This document shows, piece by piece, positions 1-11,837 of a stretch of 64,000 bases of DNA (its first letter is position 1; each line of letters begins with the position of its first letter). Source of the DNA: Synechococcus sp. RSCCF101. Its GTDB lineage: Bacteria; Cyanobacteriota; Cyanobacteriia; PCC-6307; Cyanobiaceae. Under the pieces are notes generated by a model that worked only from the letters and a program-made list of their open reading frames with translations, was not told the origin of the DNA and ran no database searches. The position numbers and the translations under genes were made by a program. Where the stretch lies: the NCBI RefSeq assembly GCF_008807075.1, contig NZ_CP035632.1, positions 1,984,001 to 2,048,000 of the forward strand, read 5' to 3'.

Positions 1-41
1 GGGGTAGGGATCCTGATGGCGTGTGAGGCTGGACGGCATGG

Positions 42-992
42 TCAGGCGCTGGCCGCGATGGAGGGCTGGGGGAGGCCCGCCAGCCACTCCAGCAGAGCGC
101 CGTTCACCTGGTCGGGCACCTCGTCGTGCGGGCAATGCCCCGCCTCGAGCACCACCTCGGTGGTGGCCGCCGGGGCATGGCGCTGGAAGCGGGAGCGGCG
201 GCGTTCGGCATCGATCCAGGGATCCCGGATGCCCCAGAGCAGCAGCAGCGGTGAGGCCAGGCCGGAGAGAAGGCCATCGAGGGGCTCGCCGCGGGGAATG
301 TCGAACACGGTGCGGAACACCCCGAAGGCCCCCGGATCGCGGGAGGGCCGCAGGATCGCCTCCACCAGCTCGTCGTCGACGTTGCGGCGATCGATGTACA
401 CCTGATTCAGGGTGCGGCGCACGCTGGCGGGACGGCGCAGGTTCTCGAACAGGAGACGCTGCAGCAGAGGGTTGCGCAGCAGCCCCCGGATCAGGTTGCG
501 GCGTGCCGCAGCCGCCCAGCCGACCGGCTGCTGCAGCTCGTCGCTGAAGGGGCCGGCCGCATTGAGCAGCACCACACCGGCCGCGGTCTCGCCCAGTGCG
601 GCACCGGCGGCGAGGGAGGCGAATCCGCCCAGGGAATTGCCCACCAGCACGGTGGGCCGGCCGATGCGCTCCTGCACATAGGCGATCAGCTGATCCCGCC
701 AGAGCGCCCCGCCGTAGGCCAGCCCCTGCGGCTTGGCGCTGCGCCCGAAGCCGAGCAGATCGATGGCGTGCACCTCGTGCCGTTCCGCCAGCACCGGAAT
801 GTTGAAGCGCCAGTGGTCGGTGGAGGCACCGAAACCGTGCACCAGCAGCACCGCCGGACCACTGGCCTCAGCCGCCCCGGACGGCGGGCCCGCCTGAACG
901 GTGTGCACCGGGTGGCCCTGGAAGGACCAGGTGTCGCTGCGGCAGACCATTGCCGGTGCAGCCGCTGCCGAAGGGCTGGCGTGAGCCGTCAT
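42..992 (-). CDS. alpha/beta hydrolase
   Basis: A 316-residue protein of the alpha/beta-hydrolase fold. Visible motifs are the oxyanion segment HGFGAS, the nucleophile elbow VGNSLGG with the catalytic Ser, a late Asp in WGIRDPW and a His in EAGHCPHDE, so the Ser-Asp-His triad is complete. The ATG at 992 is preferred over a TTG one codon upstream. The family includes esterases, epoxide and haloalkane hydrolases and cyanobacterial hydrolases of unknown substrate, and nothing here decides the substrate. No signal peptide is seen, so it is probably cytoplasmic. It diverges from a small membrane protein gene. The fold is sure; the function is unknown. Confidence 0.85.
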   Translation of the reverse strand: MTAHASPSAAAAPAMVCRSDTWSFQGHPVHTVQAGPPSGAAEASGPAVLLVHGFGASTDHWRFNIPVLAERHEVHAIDLLGFGRSAKPQGLAYGGALWRDQLIAYVQERIGRPTVLVGNSLGGFASLAAGAALGETAAGVVLLNAAGPFSDELQQPVGWAAAARRNLIRGLLRNPLLQRLLFENLRRPASVRRTLNQVYIDRRNVDDELVEAILRPSRDPGAFGVFRTVFDIPRGEPLDGLLSGLASPLLLLWGIRDPWIDAERRRSRFQRHAPAATTEVVLEAGHCPHDEVPDQVNGALLEWLAGLPQPSIAASA

Positions 993-1046
993 CAACCGTC
1001 GCGCTCGAGGTGGTCCAGGCTAGGGAGCACAGACGTAGGCATCGGA

Positions 1047-1343
1047 GTGATCGACGGGTCGGGGCTGATCACGGGCAGTGCGCTCTGGGCCCTGGCCCTC
1101 TATCTGCCCCTCTCTCTGCCGCTGGCACGCTTCGAGGCGGCCCTGAGCGAGGGGCCCCTGCCGCCCCAGCTGCAGACCGTGTGCCTGGTGCTGAGCAGCC
1201 TGCTGCTGGCCCTGGCCGTGGGCGTGATCACGCACCTGGGGATCGGCTGGGCCCTGGGGCCCGGCTGGTCCAGCAGCATGGCGGTGATCGCCCTGGTCAG
1301 CTCCGTCTTTCTCAGCCTGGCCAGCCGGGCCGATCCGGACTGA
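1047..1343 (+). CDS. small three-helix membrane protein
   Basis: A 98-residue hydrophobic protein starting at a GTG (an ATG is absent near the 5' end of the hydrophobic part). Three likely membrane spans are visible: around residues 5-27, 38-65 and 73-90. Charged residues are rare and the tail is short and polar (ASRADPD). I do not recognise a named family; the size and pattern fit small cyanobacterial inner-membrane proteins of unknown role. It sits alone between a divergent hydrolase and a convergent methyltransferase-like gene. The start is uncertain because the open frame extends further upstream without a clear ribosome site. Confidence 0.55.
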   Translation: MIDGSGLITGSALWALALYLPLSLPLARFEAALSEGPLPPQLQTVCLVLSSLLLALAVGVITHLGIGWALGPGWSSSMAVIALVSSVFLSLASRADPD

Positions 1344-1385
1344 GCGGTTTCAGACTCGGCGGATTCGGTCTGAGCGGCCGGGCGC

Positions 1386-1988
1386 TCAGCAGCGCCAGTC
1401 GAGGCCGGCGAACCGCGGCACGATCGCCGGGGTGCGGGCCCGGTAGGCCCCGTACTCCGGATGCAGGGCCAGCAGCCGCGACTCCTCCCGCCGCGCCTTG
1501 CCTCGGAGCACCAGCGCGAGCGCGATCAGGAGGCCCAGATGCAGCAGGCTCCCCAGAGCCAGCGTCACCCCCAGCCCGCACACCAGCACCGCCTGATAGA
1601 GCGGATGGCGGCAGCGCCGGTACGGACCCGCGGTGATCAGGGCCGCACCGGGCTTGGGTTCGGGCAGGGGCGAGAGACTCGCGCCGAGACCGAGGAAGCC
1701 CTGCAGCGCGAGCAGCAGACCGAGGCCGAAGCAACCCCAGCCGATCAGTTGCAGCGCCAATGGCCAGCTGAGGCCGAGGCTCGAAGGCGCCGGTGTCGCC
1801 GGGAGCGCATTGAGCAGGATCAGCACCGCCTGGGCCAGCAGCCACCACTCGCCCCGGGCGTTGCTGCGCCAGCCCTGCCAGCTGAAGCCCCAGCCGGAGA
1901 GCGCCGCGGGCAGGCTCTGCCCAGCGGCGTTGACTAGAGCAGGCTCAGGCGGTGAGCTGGGCTTCGGGCTGGGGGGTGCTGCTGCCAT
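1386..1988 (-). CDS. isoprenylcysteine methyltransferase (ICMT/PEMT)-like membrane protein
   Basis: A 200-residue membrane protein with four to five hydrophobic segments. Its C-terminal part carries the signature of the ICMT/phospholipid methyltransferase group: a G-P-Y-R-x-x-R-H-P-L-Y segment (around residues 132-142) and a distal E-x-x-L-x-x-x-H-P-E-Y-x-x-Y motif that contributes to S-adenosylmethionine binding. Bacterial members are mostly uncharacterised and the acceptor is not deducible. The gene overlaps the upstream antiporter gene by 44 bases on the same strand, so it is probably translated from the same mRNA. The true start may lie further in, because the first 25 residues are low-complexity. 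Confidence 0.75.
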   Translation of the reverse strand: MAAAPPSPKPSSPPEPALVNAAGQSLPAALSGWGFSWQGWRSNARGEWWLLAQAVLILLNALPATPAPSSLGLSWPLALQLIGWGCFGLGLLLALQGFLGLGASLSPLPEPKPGAALITAGPYRRCRHPLYQAVLVCGLGVTLALGSLLHLGLLIALALVLRGKARREESRLLALHPEYGAYRARTPAIVPRFAGLDWRC

Positions 1989-3321
1989 CGCCGGAGTCCG
2001 CGCCTGGATCCTTGTCCTTCAGCACCACTCTGAGCAGCAGCGGGGCCAGGAAGGTGGTTCCCACCACCATCAGCAGGATCGCGGCCTCAAGAGAGGGGGT
2101 GAGCAGGCCGGAGGCGGTGCCCAGACCCAGGAAGATCAGACCCACCTCGCCGCGGGGCATCATCCCCAGGCCGACCACCAGGCGATTGGTGGGCTTGTCG
2201 GACAGGAAGCTCCAGCCGGCGGCCACCTTGCCGATGATCGCCACCACGAACATGAAGCCGGCCATCACCAGGCCGGCCCGGTTGGCCGGATCGGCGGGGT
2301 TGACCACCGAGAGGTCCATGCCGGCACCCACCAGCACGAAGAAGATCGTGGCGAAGAGGGACACGATCGGGATCACGGCCCGCTGGATGGCGTGGGTGTG
2401 CTTGGAGCTGCTCAGAATCAGGCCGGCGGCGAAGGCGCCGAGGGCCGCTTCCAGGCCGATGGCCGTGGCGGCGAACATCACCACCGCCAGCACCATGAAG
2501 GAGGCCACGATCACCTCACCCGGAGCCTTGAGGCGATCGATCACCCAGTCGAAGGCCGGTGCCGCCGAACGGCTCAGAGCGATGGCCGCCACCACGAACA
2601 CCACCGCCGCGGCCACGAGCTTGAGGATCGGACCGATCTCGAGGCTGCCGCCGGCGCCCAGGGCCACCACGATGGCCAGGATCACGATGCCGAGGATGTC
2701 GTCGAGCACGGCGGCGCCGATCACGATCTGGCCCTCGCGGGTCTTCAGATAACCGAGTTCACCGAACACGCTGGCCGTGATGCCGATGCTGGTGGCGGTC
2801 ATCGAGGCTCCGGCGAAGACCGCCGGGATCAGATCCACCTGGAACAGCACCATCAGCCCGATGGTCCCCAGGGCGAAGGGGAGCACCACACCGGCCACGG
2901 CCACCGTGAAGGCCTGGGCACCCACCGCCACCAGCTCGTCGAGCTCACTCTCGAGACCGGTGAGGAAGAGGAGGGCGTAGAGGCCGAGGTTGGCGACGCC
3001 CTCCAGGATCAGGAAGTCCTCGTTGTAGAGCTGCTGGATCTCGGGGGCCGGCACATCGGCCAGGGAGCTGATCAGCTGCACGAAGGATTCGTTGATCGCC
3101 ACCTGCGACTCCGGCGGCACCAGCAGGTGGAAGCCGGACACGCCGATGATCACGCCGGCCAGCAGCTCACCGAGGATGGTGGGCAGCTGGAACCGCACCA
3201 GCACCTCGGCGAGGGTGCGGGCGGCGAGGAAGATCAGCAGGAACCGGAGCACCCCGATCAGGGTCTCGGCCATCTCGAGCTGATGGCTGCCCGCTTCAAG
3301 CAGCAGGCTGGGAAGAGTCAT
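1945..3321 (-). CDS. CPA2-type cation:proton antiporter
   Basis: A Na+/H+ (or K+/H+) exchanger of the CPA2/NapA-Kef family, about 458 residues from the chosen ATG. There are about twelve membrane spans. The helix-5 motif LDDILG carries the paired Asp residues typical of electrogenic CPA2 exchangers, preceded by the conserved MTATSIGIT segment. No TrkA/RCK domain follows: the protein ends in a short polar tail, so it is a minimal antiporter without a nucleotide-sensing module. The start was set at the Met before PSLLLEAG because the 33 upstream codons are Pro/Arg-rich and unlike the family. It probably forms a two-gene operon with the ICMT-like gene downstream. The transported ion is not certain. 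Confidence 0.88.
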   Translation of the reverse strand: MTLPSLLLEAGSHQLEMAETLIGVLRFLLIFLAARTLAEVLVRFQLPTILGELLAGVIIGVSGFHLLVPPESQVAINESFVQLISSLADVPAPEIQQLYNEDFLILEGVANLGLYALLFLTGLESELDELVAVGAQAFTVAVAGVVLPFALGTIGLMVLFQVDLIPAVFAGASMTATSIGITASVFGELGYLKTREGQIVIGAAVLDDILGIVILAIVVALGAGGSLEIGPILKLVAAAVVFVVAAIALSRSAAPAFDWVIDRLKAPGEVIVASFMVLAVVMFAATAIGLEAALGAFAAGLILSSSKHTHAIQRAVIPIVSLFATIFFVLVGAGMDLSVVNPADPANRAGLVMAGFMFVVAIIGKVAAGWSFLSDKPTNRLVVGLGMMPRGEVGLIFLGLGTASGLLTPSLEAAILLMVVGTTFLAPLLLRVVLKDKDPGADSGDGSSTPQPEAQLTA

Positions 3322-3489
3322 GGCCGGGATCGGCAGCATCGGGGGGACCATACGCGGCAAATGCAGGCAGCTGACTAGGTCCGAGCGGGTGCATCTGTCT
3401 GTAGGCGCTGGCACGTCCACCGCGTCGGCCCCGCAACGCTGCAGCCGGGTGGGAGGTGGCTACGGTCCGGGCAACGCGAGGCCCGCCTG

Positions 3490-5928
3490 ATGACCCTCAC
3501 CCCGATCCCCGCCGCTGCCGCTTCGATCCAGGCGCCCCCCGACGACGAGCTGCAGGGGCTCGATGCCTACTGGCGCACCGCCAACTACCTGGCGGTGGGC
3601 ATGATCTACCTCCAGGACAATCCCCTGCTCAAGGAACCGCTCAGGCCGGAGCACATCAAGAACCGGCTGCTGGGCCACTGGGGGTCCAGCCCGGGCCAGG
3701 CCTTCATCTGGACCCACGCCAACCGGCTGATCCGGAAATACGACCTGGACATGATCTACATGTCCGGCCCCGGCCATGGCGCCCCGGGCATGCTCGGCCC
3801 CGTCTACATCGACGGCAGCTACAGCGAGCTTTATCCGGACAAGTCCATGGACGGTGACGGCCTGCGCAAGTTCTTCAAGCAGTTCTCCTTCCCCGGCCAC
3901 ATCGGCAGCCACTGCACCGCCGAGACCCCCGGCTCGATCCACGAGGGCGGCGAGCTGGGCTACGTGCTCTCCCACGCCGGCGGTTCGGTGTTCGACAACC
4001 CCGAGCTGATCACCATCGCCTGCGTCGGCGACGGCGAGGCGGAAACCGGCCCGCTGGCCACCAGCTGGCACATCAACAAGTTCCTCAACCCCGTGCGCGA
4101 CGGTGCCGTGCTGCCGGTGCTGCACCTCAACGGCTACAAGATCGCCAACCCCTCGCTGCTGAGCCGCATCAGCCACGGCGAACTGGAGAAGCTGATGCAG
4201 GGCTACGGCTGGCAGCCGATCTTCGTCGAGGGCTCCGATCCGATGACCATGCACCGCGCCATGGCGGTGGCGATGGAGCAGGCGGTGACCACGATCCGCA
4301 GCATCCAGTCGCAGGCCCGCAGCAGCGGCGAGGCGGTCCGCCCCGCCTGGCCGATGATCGTGCTGCGCTCACCCAAGGGCTGGACCGGCCCGGCCGAGGT
4401 GGACGGCAACAAGGTGGAGGGCTTCTGGCGGGCCCACCAGGTGCCGATCGCCGGGGTGAAGAGCAACCCCGCCCACCTGCAGCAGCTGGAGGACTGGATG
4501 AAGAGCTACCGCCCCTGGGAGCTCTTCGATGAGAACGGCACGGTGCGTGCGGAGATCCGGGCCCTGTCCCCGCAGGGCGGCCGCCGCATGGGATCCAGCC
4601 CTCACGCCAACGGCGGCGTGCTGCGCAAGGACCTGCTCTTCCCCGACATGGCGCCCTACGCCGTGCCGGTGGAGATCCCCGGCACCACCGAGAAGGAGAA
4701 CACCTACCCGCTCGGTGAGCTGATCCGCGACCTGATCCGCCGCAACCCCGGCCGCTACCGCCTGTTCGGGCCCGACGAGACAGCCTCCAACCGGCTGCAG
4801 GCGGTGTATCAGGCCACCAAGAAGGCCTGGATGGCCGATTTCCTGCCGGAGGACCTCAACGGCAGCGAACTCTCCCGCGATGGCTACGTGGTGGAGATGC
4901 TCTCCGAGCACACGCTGGTGGGAATGATGGAGGGCTACCTGCTCACCGGCCGCTACGGCTTCTTCCACACCTACGAAGCCTTCGCCCATGTGATCTCCTC
5001 GATGTACAACCAGCACTGCAAGTGGCTGGACACCTGCGAGGAGATTCCCTGGCGCGCACCGATCGGCAGCTGGAACTGCCTGATCTCCTCCACGGTGTGG
5101 CGGCAGGACCACAACGGCTTCACCCACCAGGATCCCGGCTTCATGGACCTGGCCGGCAACAAGAAGGGCTCGATCACCCGCGTCTACCTGCCCGCCGATG
5201 CCAACTGCCTGCTGGCGGTGGCCGAACAGGCCCTGACCGAAACGAATGTGGCCAACATCATCGTGTCGGACAAGCAGAAGCATCTGCAGTACCTGGATCT
5301 GGAGGCGGCCCGGCGGCACGTGGCCAAGGGGGCCGGCATCTGGGAGTGGGCCTGCAACGACGATTGCGGCACCGACTTCGATGAGCCCGATGTGGTGCTC
5401 GCCTCGGCCGGTGACATCCCCACCAAGGAGGTGCTGGCGGCGATCGAGATCCTGCGCCATGAGATCCCCTCACTGAAGATGCGCTACGTGAACGTGGTCA
5501 AGCTCTTCGCTCTCACCCCCGAGAGCGAACATCCCCACGGCCTGTCGGATCGCGATTTCCGCAGCCTGTTCACCGAGGACAAGCCGGTGATCTTCAACTT
5601 CCACGGCTATCCCTGGCTGATTCACCGCCTCGCCTATCGCCGCCCCAACCACCACAACTTCCATGTGCGCGGTTACAAGGAGCAGGGCAACATCAACACG
5701 CCGCTGGAGCTGGCGATGAACAACCAGATCGATCGCTTCAACCTGGTCATCGATGTGATCGACCGGGTGCCGAGCCTCGGCTCGCGCGCCTCGCACGTGA
5801 AGGAGCGGATGAAGGATGAGATCTTCAAGAACCGCGCCTATGCCTACGAGCACGGCATGGATGCTCCCGAGGTGAGCGACTGGCGCTGGCGGCTCGGCCT
5901 CAGCGCCTGCACCTTGCCCGAGGCCTGA
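3490..5928 (+). CDS. xfp: phosphoketolase (xylulose-5-P / fructose-6-P)
   Basis: An 812-residue thiamine-diphosphate enzyme that splits xylulose 5-phosphate or fructose 6-phosphate with phosphate, giving acetyl-phosphate plus glyceraldehyde 3-phosphate or erythrose 4-phosphate. Length and order match XFP. Near the N-terminus is GPGHGAPG (residues about 93-100) with the family His residues around GHIGSHC. The ThDP/Mg site GDGEAETG lies at about 180-187, and a transketolase-like pyrimidine domain and C-terminal domain follow. It opens a run of four same-strand genes, with 17 bases to ldh. The acetyl-phosphate product is the direct substrate of ackA at the end of the run, which supports a fermentative or overflow role. 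Identification is strong. Confidence 0.97.
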   Translation: MTLTPIPAAAASIQAPPDDELQGLDAYWRTANYLAVGMIYLQDNPLLKEPLRPEHIKNRLLGHWGSSPGQAFIWTHANRLIRKYDLDMIYMSGPGHGAPGMLGPVYIDGSYSELYPDKSMDGDGLRKFFKQFSFPGHIGSHCTAETPGSIHEGGELGYVLSHAGGSVFDNPELITIACVGDGEAETGPLATSWHINKFLNPVRDGAVLPVLHLNGYKIANPSLLSRISHGELEKLMQGYGWQPIFVEGSDPMTMHRAMAVAMEQAVTTIRSIQSQARSSGEAVRPAWPMIVLRSPKGWTGPAEVDGNKVEGFWRAHQVPIAGVKSNPAHLQQLEDWMKSYRPWELFDENGTVRAEIRALSPQGGRRMGSSPHANGGVLRKDLLFPDMAPYAVPVEIPGTTEKENTYPLGELIRDLIRRNPGRYRLFGPDETASNRLQAVYQATKKAWMADFLPEDLNGSELSRDGYVVEMLSEHTLVGMMEGYLLTGRYGFFHTYEAFAHVISSMYNQHCKWLDTCEEIPWRAPIGSWNCLISSTVWRQDHNGFTHQDPGFMDLAGNKKGSITRVYLPADANCLLAVAEQALTETNVANIIVSDKQKHLQYLDLEAARRHVAKGAGIWEWACNDDCGTDFDEPDVVLASAGDIPTKEVLAAIEILRHEIPSLKMRYVNVVKLFALTPESEHPHGLSDRDFRSLFTEDKPVIFNFHGYPWLIHRLAYRRPNHHNFHVRGYKEQGNINTPLELAMNNQIDRFNLVIDVIDRVPSLGSRASHVKERMKDEIFKNRAYAYEHGMDAPEVSDWRWRLGLSACTLPEA

Positions 5929-5945
5929 CGGGCGGCCGCGGATCC

Positions 5946-6986
5946 ATGACCGTCTCCACCATTCCCGGGCAGCGGCCGGAGCAGGCTCCGGGCCAGAGTC
6001 TTTTTCTGGCCACCGGTGCCGATCGCAGTCCCGTCACCCTGCCGGTGCGCAAGGTGTCGATCGTCGGCTGCGGCGCCGTCGGGATGGCCTGCGCCCTCTC
6101 GATCCTGCACCGCGGCTGCATGGAGGAGCTGGTGCTGGTGGACATCGCCGCCGAGCGGCTTGAGGGGGAGGCGATGGACCTCTGCCACGGCCTGCCGTTC
6201 CTGCCCCGCACCGACCTGCGGGCCGGAACGATCGAGGAGGCCGGGCGCGGATCGGATGTGGTGGTGATCAGCGCCGGCATCCCCCAGAAGCCCGGCGAAT
6301 CCCGCCTCGATCTGATCGGCAAGAACGCCGATCTCTTCCGCCGGCTCATCCCCCCCATCGCCGAGCACTGCCCCGATGCGGTGCTGCTGGTGGTGAGCAA
6401 TCCCGTGGACGTGCTCACCCACATCGCCGGTGCCCTGAGCGGCTTCCCGCCCCACCGGGTGATCGGGTCCGGCACGGTGCTCGATTCCGCCCGCTTCCGC
6501 ATGGCCATCAGCCGCCGGCTGGGCCTGGATCCCCACAACGTGCAGGCCCTGGTGCTCGGTGAACACGGCGACAGCGAGGTGCCGATCTGGAGCCAGCTCA
6601 CCGTGGCCGGACTACCGCTGCACGACGCCGCCTGGGGCGACCTGGCCGGCCCGGGCGGCCTCACCCTCGAGGCGGTCTTCGATCAGGAGGTGCGTCAGGC
6701 GGCCCAGGAGATCATCCGCCGCAAGGGCAGCACCTCCTGGGCGATCGGCCTGGCCACCGCGGAGATCGTGGAGGCGGTGCTGCGCAGCAAGGAACGGCTG
6801 CTCTCGGTGAGCACCCGCAGCCTCGGCCTCTACGGCCTGGCGGATGTGTGCCTGAGCCTGCCCACCCTGGTGAATGACCGCGGCGCCACCAGCCTGGTGC
6901 GGCTTCCCCTCTCGGAGCTGGAGCTCGAGCGCCTGCACGGCAGCGCCCGGCTGCTGGAGGAGTCGCTGCGGGCGGTGGGCTTCTGA
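5946..6986 (+). CDS. ldh: L-lactate dehydrogenase
   Basis: A 346-residue NAD-dependent 2-hydroxyacid dehydrogenase of the LDH/MDH superfamily, reducing pyruvate to lactate. A Rossmann GCGAVG motif (residues 41-46) follows an extra N-terminal stretch of about 35 residues. The specificity loop reads QKPGESRLD. The Gln at about 114 is the residue found in lactate dehydrogenases where malate dehydrogenases have Arg, so LDH is preferred over MDH. The catalytic His lies in GEHGDS (205-210). It lies 17 bases after xfp and before glgP, consistent with reoxidising NADH during dark glycogen breakdown. I infer L-specificity from the family; allosteric control is not visible. Confidence 0.93.
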   Translation: MTVSTIPGQRPEQAPGQSLFLATGADRSPVTLPVRKVSIVGCGAVGMACALSILHRGCMEELVLVDIAAERLEGEAMDLCHGLPFLPRTDLRAGTIEEAGRGSDVVVISAGIPQKPGESRLDLIGKNADLFRRLIPPIAEHCPDAVLLVVSNPVDVLTHIAGALSGFPPHRVIGSGTVLDSARFRMAISRRLGLDPHNVQALVLGEHGDSEVPIWSQLTVAGLPLHDAAWGDLAGPGGLTLEAVFDQEVRQAAQEIIRRKGSTSWAIGLATAEIVEAVLRSKERLLSVSTRSLGLYGLADVCLSLPTLVNDRGATSLVRLPLSELELERLHGSARLLEESLRAVGF

Positions 6987-7083
6987 GCGATGGCCATCTC
7001 CCCCTCGCTGCCGCCCCTGCCGCCCCGTCCCGGCTGAACGCTCCGCCACCTCTCTTCTCCTGCCCCACTCCACCGACGCCGTC

Positions 7084-9606
<2,523 letters not shown>

Positions 9607-9615
9607 GCCGATCCG

Positions 9616-10701
9616 ATGGAACCGGCCGACCTGGTTCTGGTCATCAACCTGGGCAGCTCGAGCCTGAAGGCCGCCCTTGTGGCGCCGGACGGCTCCCGGC
9701 CCTGGCAGCTCAACCGCAGCCTGGCGGATCCAGGCGCCTCAGCCTCCGGATCCGTGGAGACCACCATCCAGCGGGCCCTGGACACCTGGCTGGCGGCGGA
9801 TCTGGCGCCGTGGCGGGATCACATCGCCCTGGCTGGTCACCGGGTGGTGCACGGCGGTGAGCGGTTCACAGCCACCACCGCGATCGACGGGACCGTGCTC
9901 ACCGCCCTGGAGGCCCTCAGCCCCCTGGCCCCGCTGCACAATCCGCCGGCCCTGGCCGGGATCCGCTGGCTGCAGACCTGGGCACCGGAGCGGCCCCAGT
10001 TCGCCTGCTTCGACACGGCCTTCCACAGCAGCCTCCCCCCGGAAGCGGCCACCTACGCCCTGCCGGAACGGCTGCGGCGGCAGGGCCTGCGCCGCTTCGG
10101 CTTCCACGGCATCAACCACCAGCATGTGGCCGAGCGCTGCGCCGGGGTCTGGCGGGAGCAGGGCCGGGACCCGGACCAGCTGCGCCTGATCAGCGCCCAC
10201 CTCGGCGCCGGCTGCTCCCTGGCGGCGGTCGCCGCCGGCCGCTGCATCGACACCACCATGGGCTACACCCCACTGGACGGGCTGGTGATGGCCACCCGCA
10301 GCGGCTCGCTGGACCCCGGCCTGCTGATTCAGCTGCTGCGGAGCGGCATGGCGGTGGAGGAGCTGGAGCACACGCTCCAGCACGACTCCGGCCTCAGGGG
10401 CCTCTCCGGCGGCTGCGCCGACATGCGGCAGCTGAGGGAGCGCGCCGTCAGCGGTGATCCGCCGGCCGAGCTGGCGATCGGGGTGTTTCGTCAGCAGCTG
10501 CTGCGGCAGCTGGGCGCCATGGCGGCCAGCCTGGGGGGGATCGACATGATCGCCCTCACCGGCGGCATCGGCGAACACGACCGGGCGCTCCAGGCGGAGC
10601 TGCAGGCGCGGCTGGGCTGGCTGCGTGGCTGTCAGTGGCTCGTGGTGCCCGCCGACGAGGAGGGAATGATCGCCAGGCTCTGTCGCCGGACCGCCGGCTA
10701 G
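9616..10701 (+). CDS. ackA: acetate kinase
   Basis: A 361-residue ASKHA-fold kinase converting acetyl-phosphate and ADP to acetate and ATP, somewhat shorter than the usual 400 residues. Motifs in order are NLGSSSLK at the N-terminus, HRVVHGGERF, FDTAFH, GFHGINHQHV, the phosphate-binding HLGAGCS, and near the C-terminus TGGIGEHD. The catalytic Arg, His and Asp regions are all present, so the short length reflects trimmed loops rather than truncation. It starts nine bases after glgP, so it is surely co-transcribed. No phosphotransacetylase gene lies nearby, which fits acetyl-phosphate coming from phosphoketolase. Its last 4 bases overlap the convergent gene. Confidence 0.95.
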   Translation: MEPADLVLVINLGSSSLKAALVAPDGSRPWQLNRSLADPGASASGSVETTIQRALDTWLAADLAPWRDHIALAGHRVVHGGERFTATTAIDGTVLTALEALSPLAPLHNPPALAGIRWLQTWAPERPQFACFDTAFHSSLPPEAATYALPERLRRQGLRRFGFHGINHQHVAERCAGVWREQGRDPDQLRLISAHLGAGCSLAAVAAGRCIDTTMGYTPLDGLVMATRSGSLDPGLLIQLLRSGMAVEELEHTLQHDSGLRGLSGGCADMRQLRERAVSGDPPAELAIGVFRQQLLRQLGAMAASLGGIDMIALTGGIGEHDRALQAELQARLGWLRGCQWLVVPADEEGMIARLCRRTAG

Positions 10702-11243
10702 GGATTGCGCTCCGGCAGGTCCGGGGTCTGGTGCAGCAGCCGGTTCAGGCGCAGGCGATCGGCATTGAGGGGATCGGGAGCCAGTTCCCCGGCGAGTTCC
10801 CGGAACTTCTGCTCCACCTCCTCCGGCACGCGCACATCGAAGACGCGCTCCATCAGCGCCTCGATCGAGAACAGGTGGGCGTTGATGTTCTCCAGATCGG
10901 CGATCGCCTGCTGCAGCGCATCGGAGGAGCGGTCGCCGCCGCTGCCGGCATCCGCCGTGGCGGAGCCGGCGCCAGCGCTGCCGGCAGCGGCGGCATCCCG
11001 GGAGCGGGGGGCCTCCGGGTCGCGGGACGCCGGGCCGGACTCGGCCTGACGCTGGGCCGGCGGTGCGGCGGCCTGGTGCTTCTGGAGATCCTCCAGAACG
11101 CGGCCGGCCAGGGTGCGGAACGACTGCAGCGCCGCCCAGTTGAGCTCCTGCTGCTGGCGCAGGGTGGGGCACTCGCGGATCAGGCGGTCATGCTCCCGGT
11201 AGAAGCGCTGGCAGTCGGGGCATTGGCAGGGCTCGTCGGGCAC
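10698..11243 (-). CDS. conserved hypothetical protein with N-terminal Cys cluster
   Basis: A protein of about 181 residues starting at GTG 11243, chosen because a purine-rich GAGGGA lies about eight bases upstream on this strand. An N-terminal CQCPDC motif could bind a metal. A helical segment (PTLRQQQELNW onward) is followed by a low-complexity Ala/Gly/Ser/Pro/Gln linker around residues 70-105 and a C-terminal domain containing DLENINAHLFSIEALMER. I do not recognise a characterised family; it resembles cyanobacterial proteins of unknown function. It converges on ackA with a 4-base overlap and precedes or follows a second small unknown gene on the same strand. Confidence 0.6.
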   Translation of the reverse strand: MPDEPCQCPDCQRFYREHDRLIRECPTLRQQQELNWAALQSFRTLAGRVLEDLQKHQAAAPPAQRQAESGPASRDPEAPRSRDAAAAGSAGAGSATADAGSGGDRSSDALQQAIADLENINAHLFSIEALMERVFDVRVPEEVEQKFRELAGELAPDPLNADRLRLNRLLHQTPDLPERNP

Positions 11244-11306
11244 CGCGCTTCCCTCATGTCTCAATCTTCATCATGGCACCGGATTTGCTCCGGCACCGCA
11301 GTCGGC

Positions 11307-11639
11307 TCAGGCGGAGAGGGGCGCGTCCCCCTCGCCGGGGTTGGGCTCACCGTCATCGCCTCCGGTGGCGGCCGGGAGGGGGATCTCGATCGAGGTGACC
11401 ACATTGATCACATCCCGCAGACGCATGGAATCGGCGAACCAGCCCATGGCCTGCTCGGTGTCGCCGCGACGCTCGGCATCGGCGGCCTGATCCTCATGGG
11501 CCTCGGCCAGCAGGGCCAGCCAGCAGAGGCAGCGGGCCTGAACCACCGAGAGATCGAGATCCTCGGCCTGGCTGCTGGCGATCCGCTCACTCTCCTGCTG
11601 CACGAGCAAGCGCAGGCGGAGATCGTGGAGCTGAGTCAT
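11307..11639 (-). CDS. small conserved hypothetical protein
   Basis: A 110-residue, mostly helical, acidic protein with no membrane segment or signal peptide. The N-terminal part is rich in Leu/Gln (LRLRLLVQQESERI), followed by a hydrophobic helix (VQARCLCWLALLAEAHE) and an acidic, Gly/Pro-rich tail. I do not recognise the family. It lies 63 bases upstream of the Cys-cluster protein on the same strand, so the two may be co-transcribed. It diverges from the phosphate-transport operon across about 200 bases. Confidence 0.55.
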   Translation of the reverse strand: MTQLHDLRLRLLVQQESERIASSQAEDLDLSVVQARCLCWLALLAEAHEDQAADAERRGDTEQAMGWFADSMRLRDVINVVTSIEIPLPAATGGDDGEPNPGEGDAPLSA

Positions 11640-11837
11640 CGGCGGTCTGCCGCTGGCGCAACGCTAGCGACAGCTTCATCGCCCCCAGCCGATGGGGCGG
11701 TAGGCATCGCGACCGGATCCCTGCGTGCTGTGACGGGATCGGGCAGTCGGTGTGCCGCTCGCTACGTTTCAGACGGCTGATGCCCCCGCGGCCACCCTGC
11801 AGCGGGCCACGAACCTGCAGGGAAGGCCTGCACCGCC
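11640..11837. promoter_or_regulatory. divergent intergenic region upstream of DUF47-PiT
   Basis: About 200 bases separate the divergent start codons of a small unknown gene and the DUF47 gene, so promoters for both should lie here. I looked for a cyanobacterial Pho box (repeated CTTAACC-like octamers) and did not see one. The stretch is GC-rich with no obvious hairpin followed by T residues. A role as promoter region is inferred from geometry only. Confidence 0.3.
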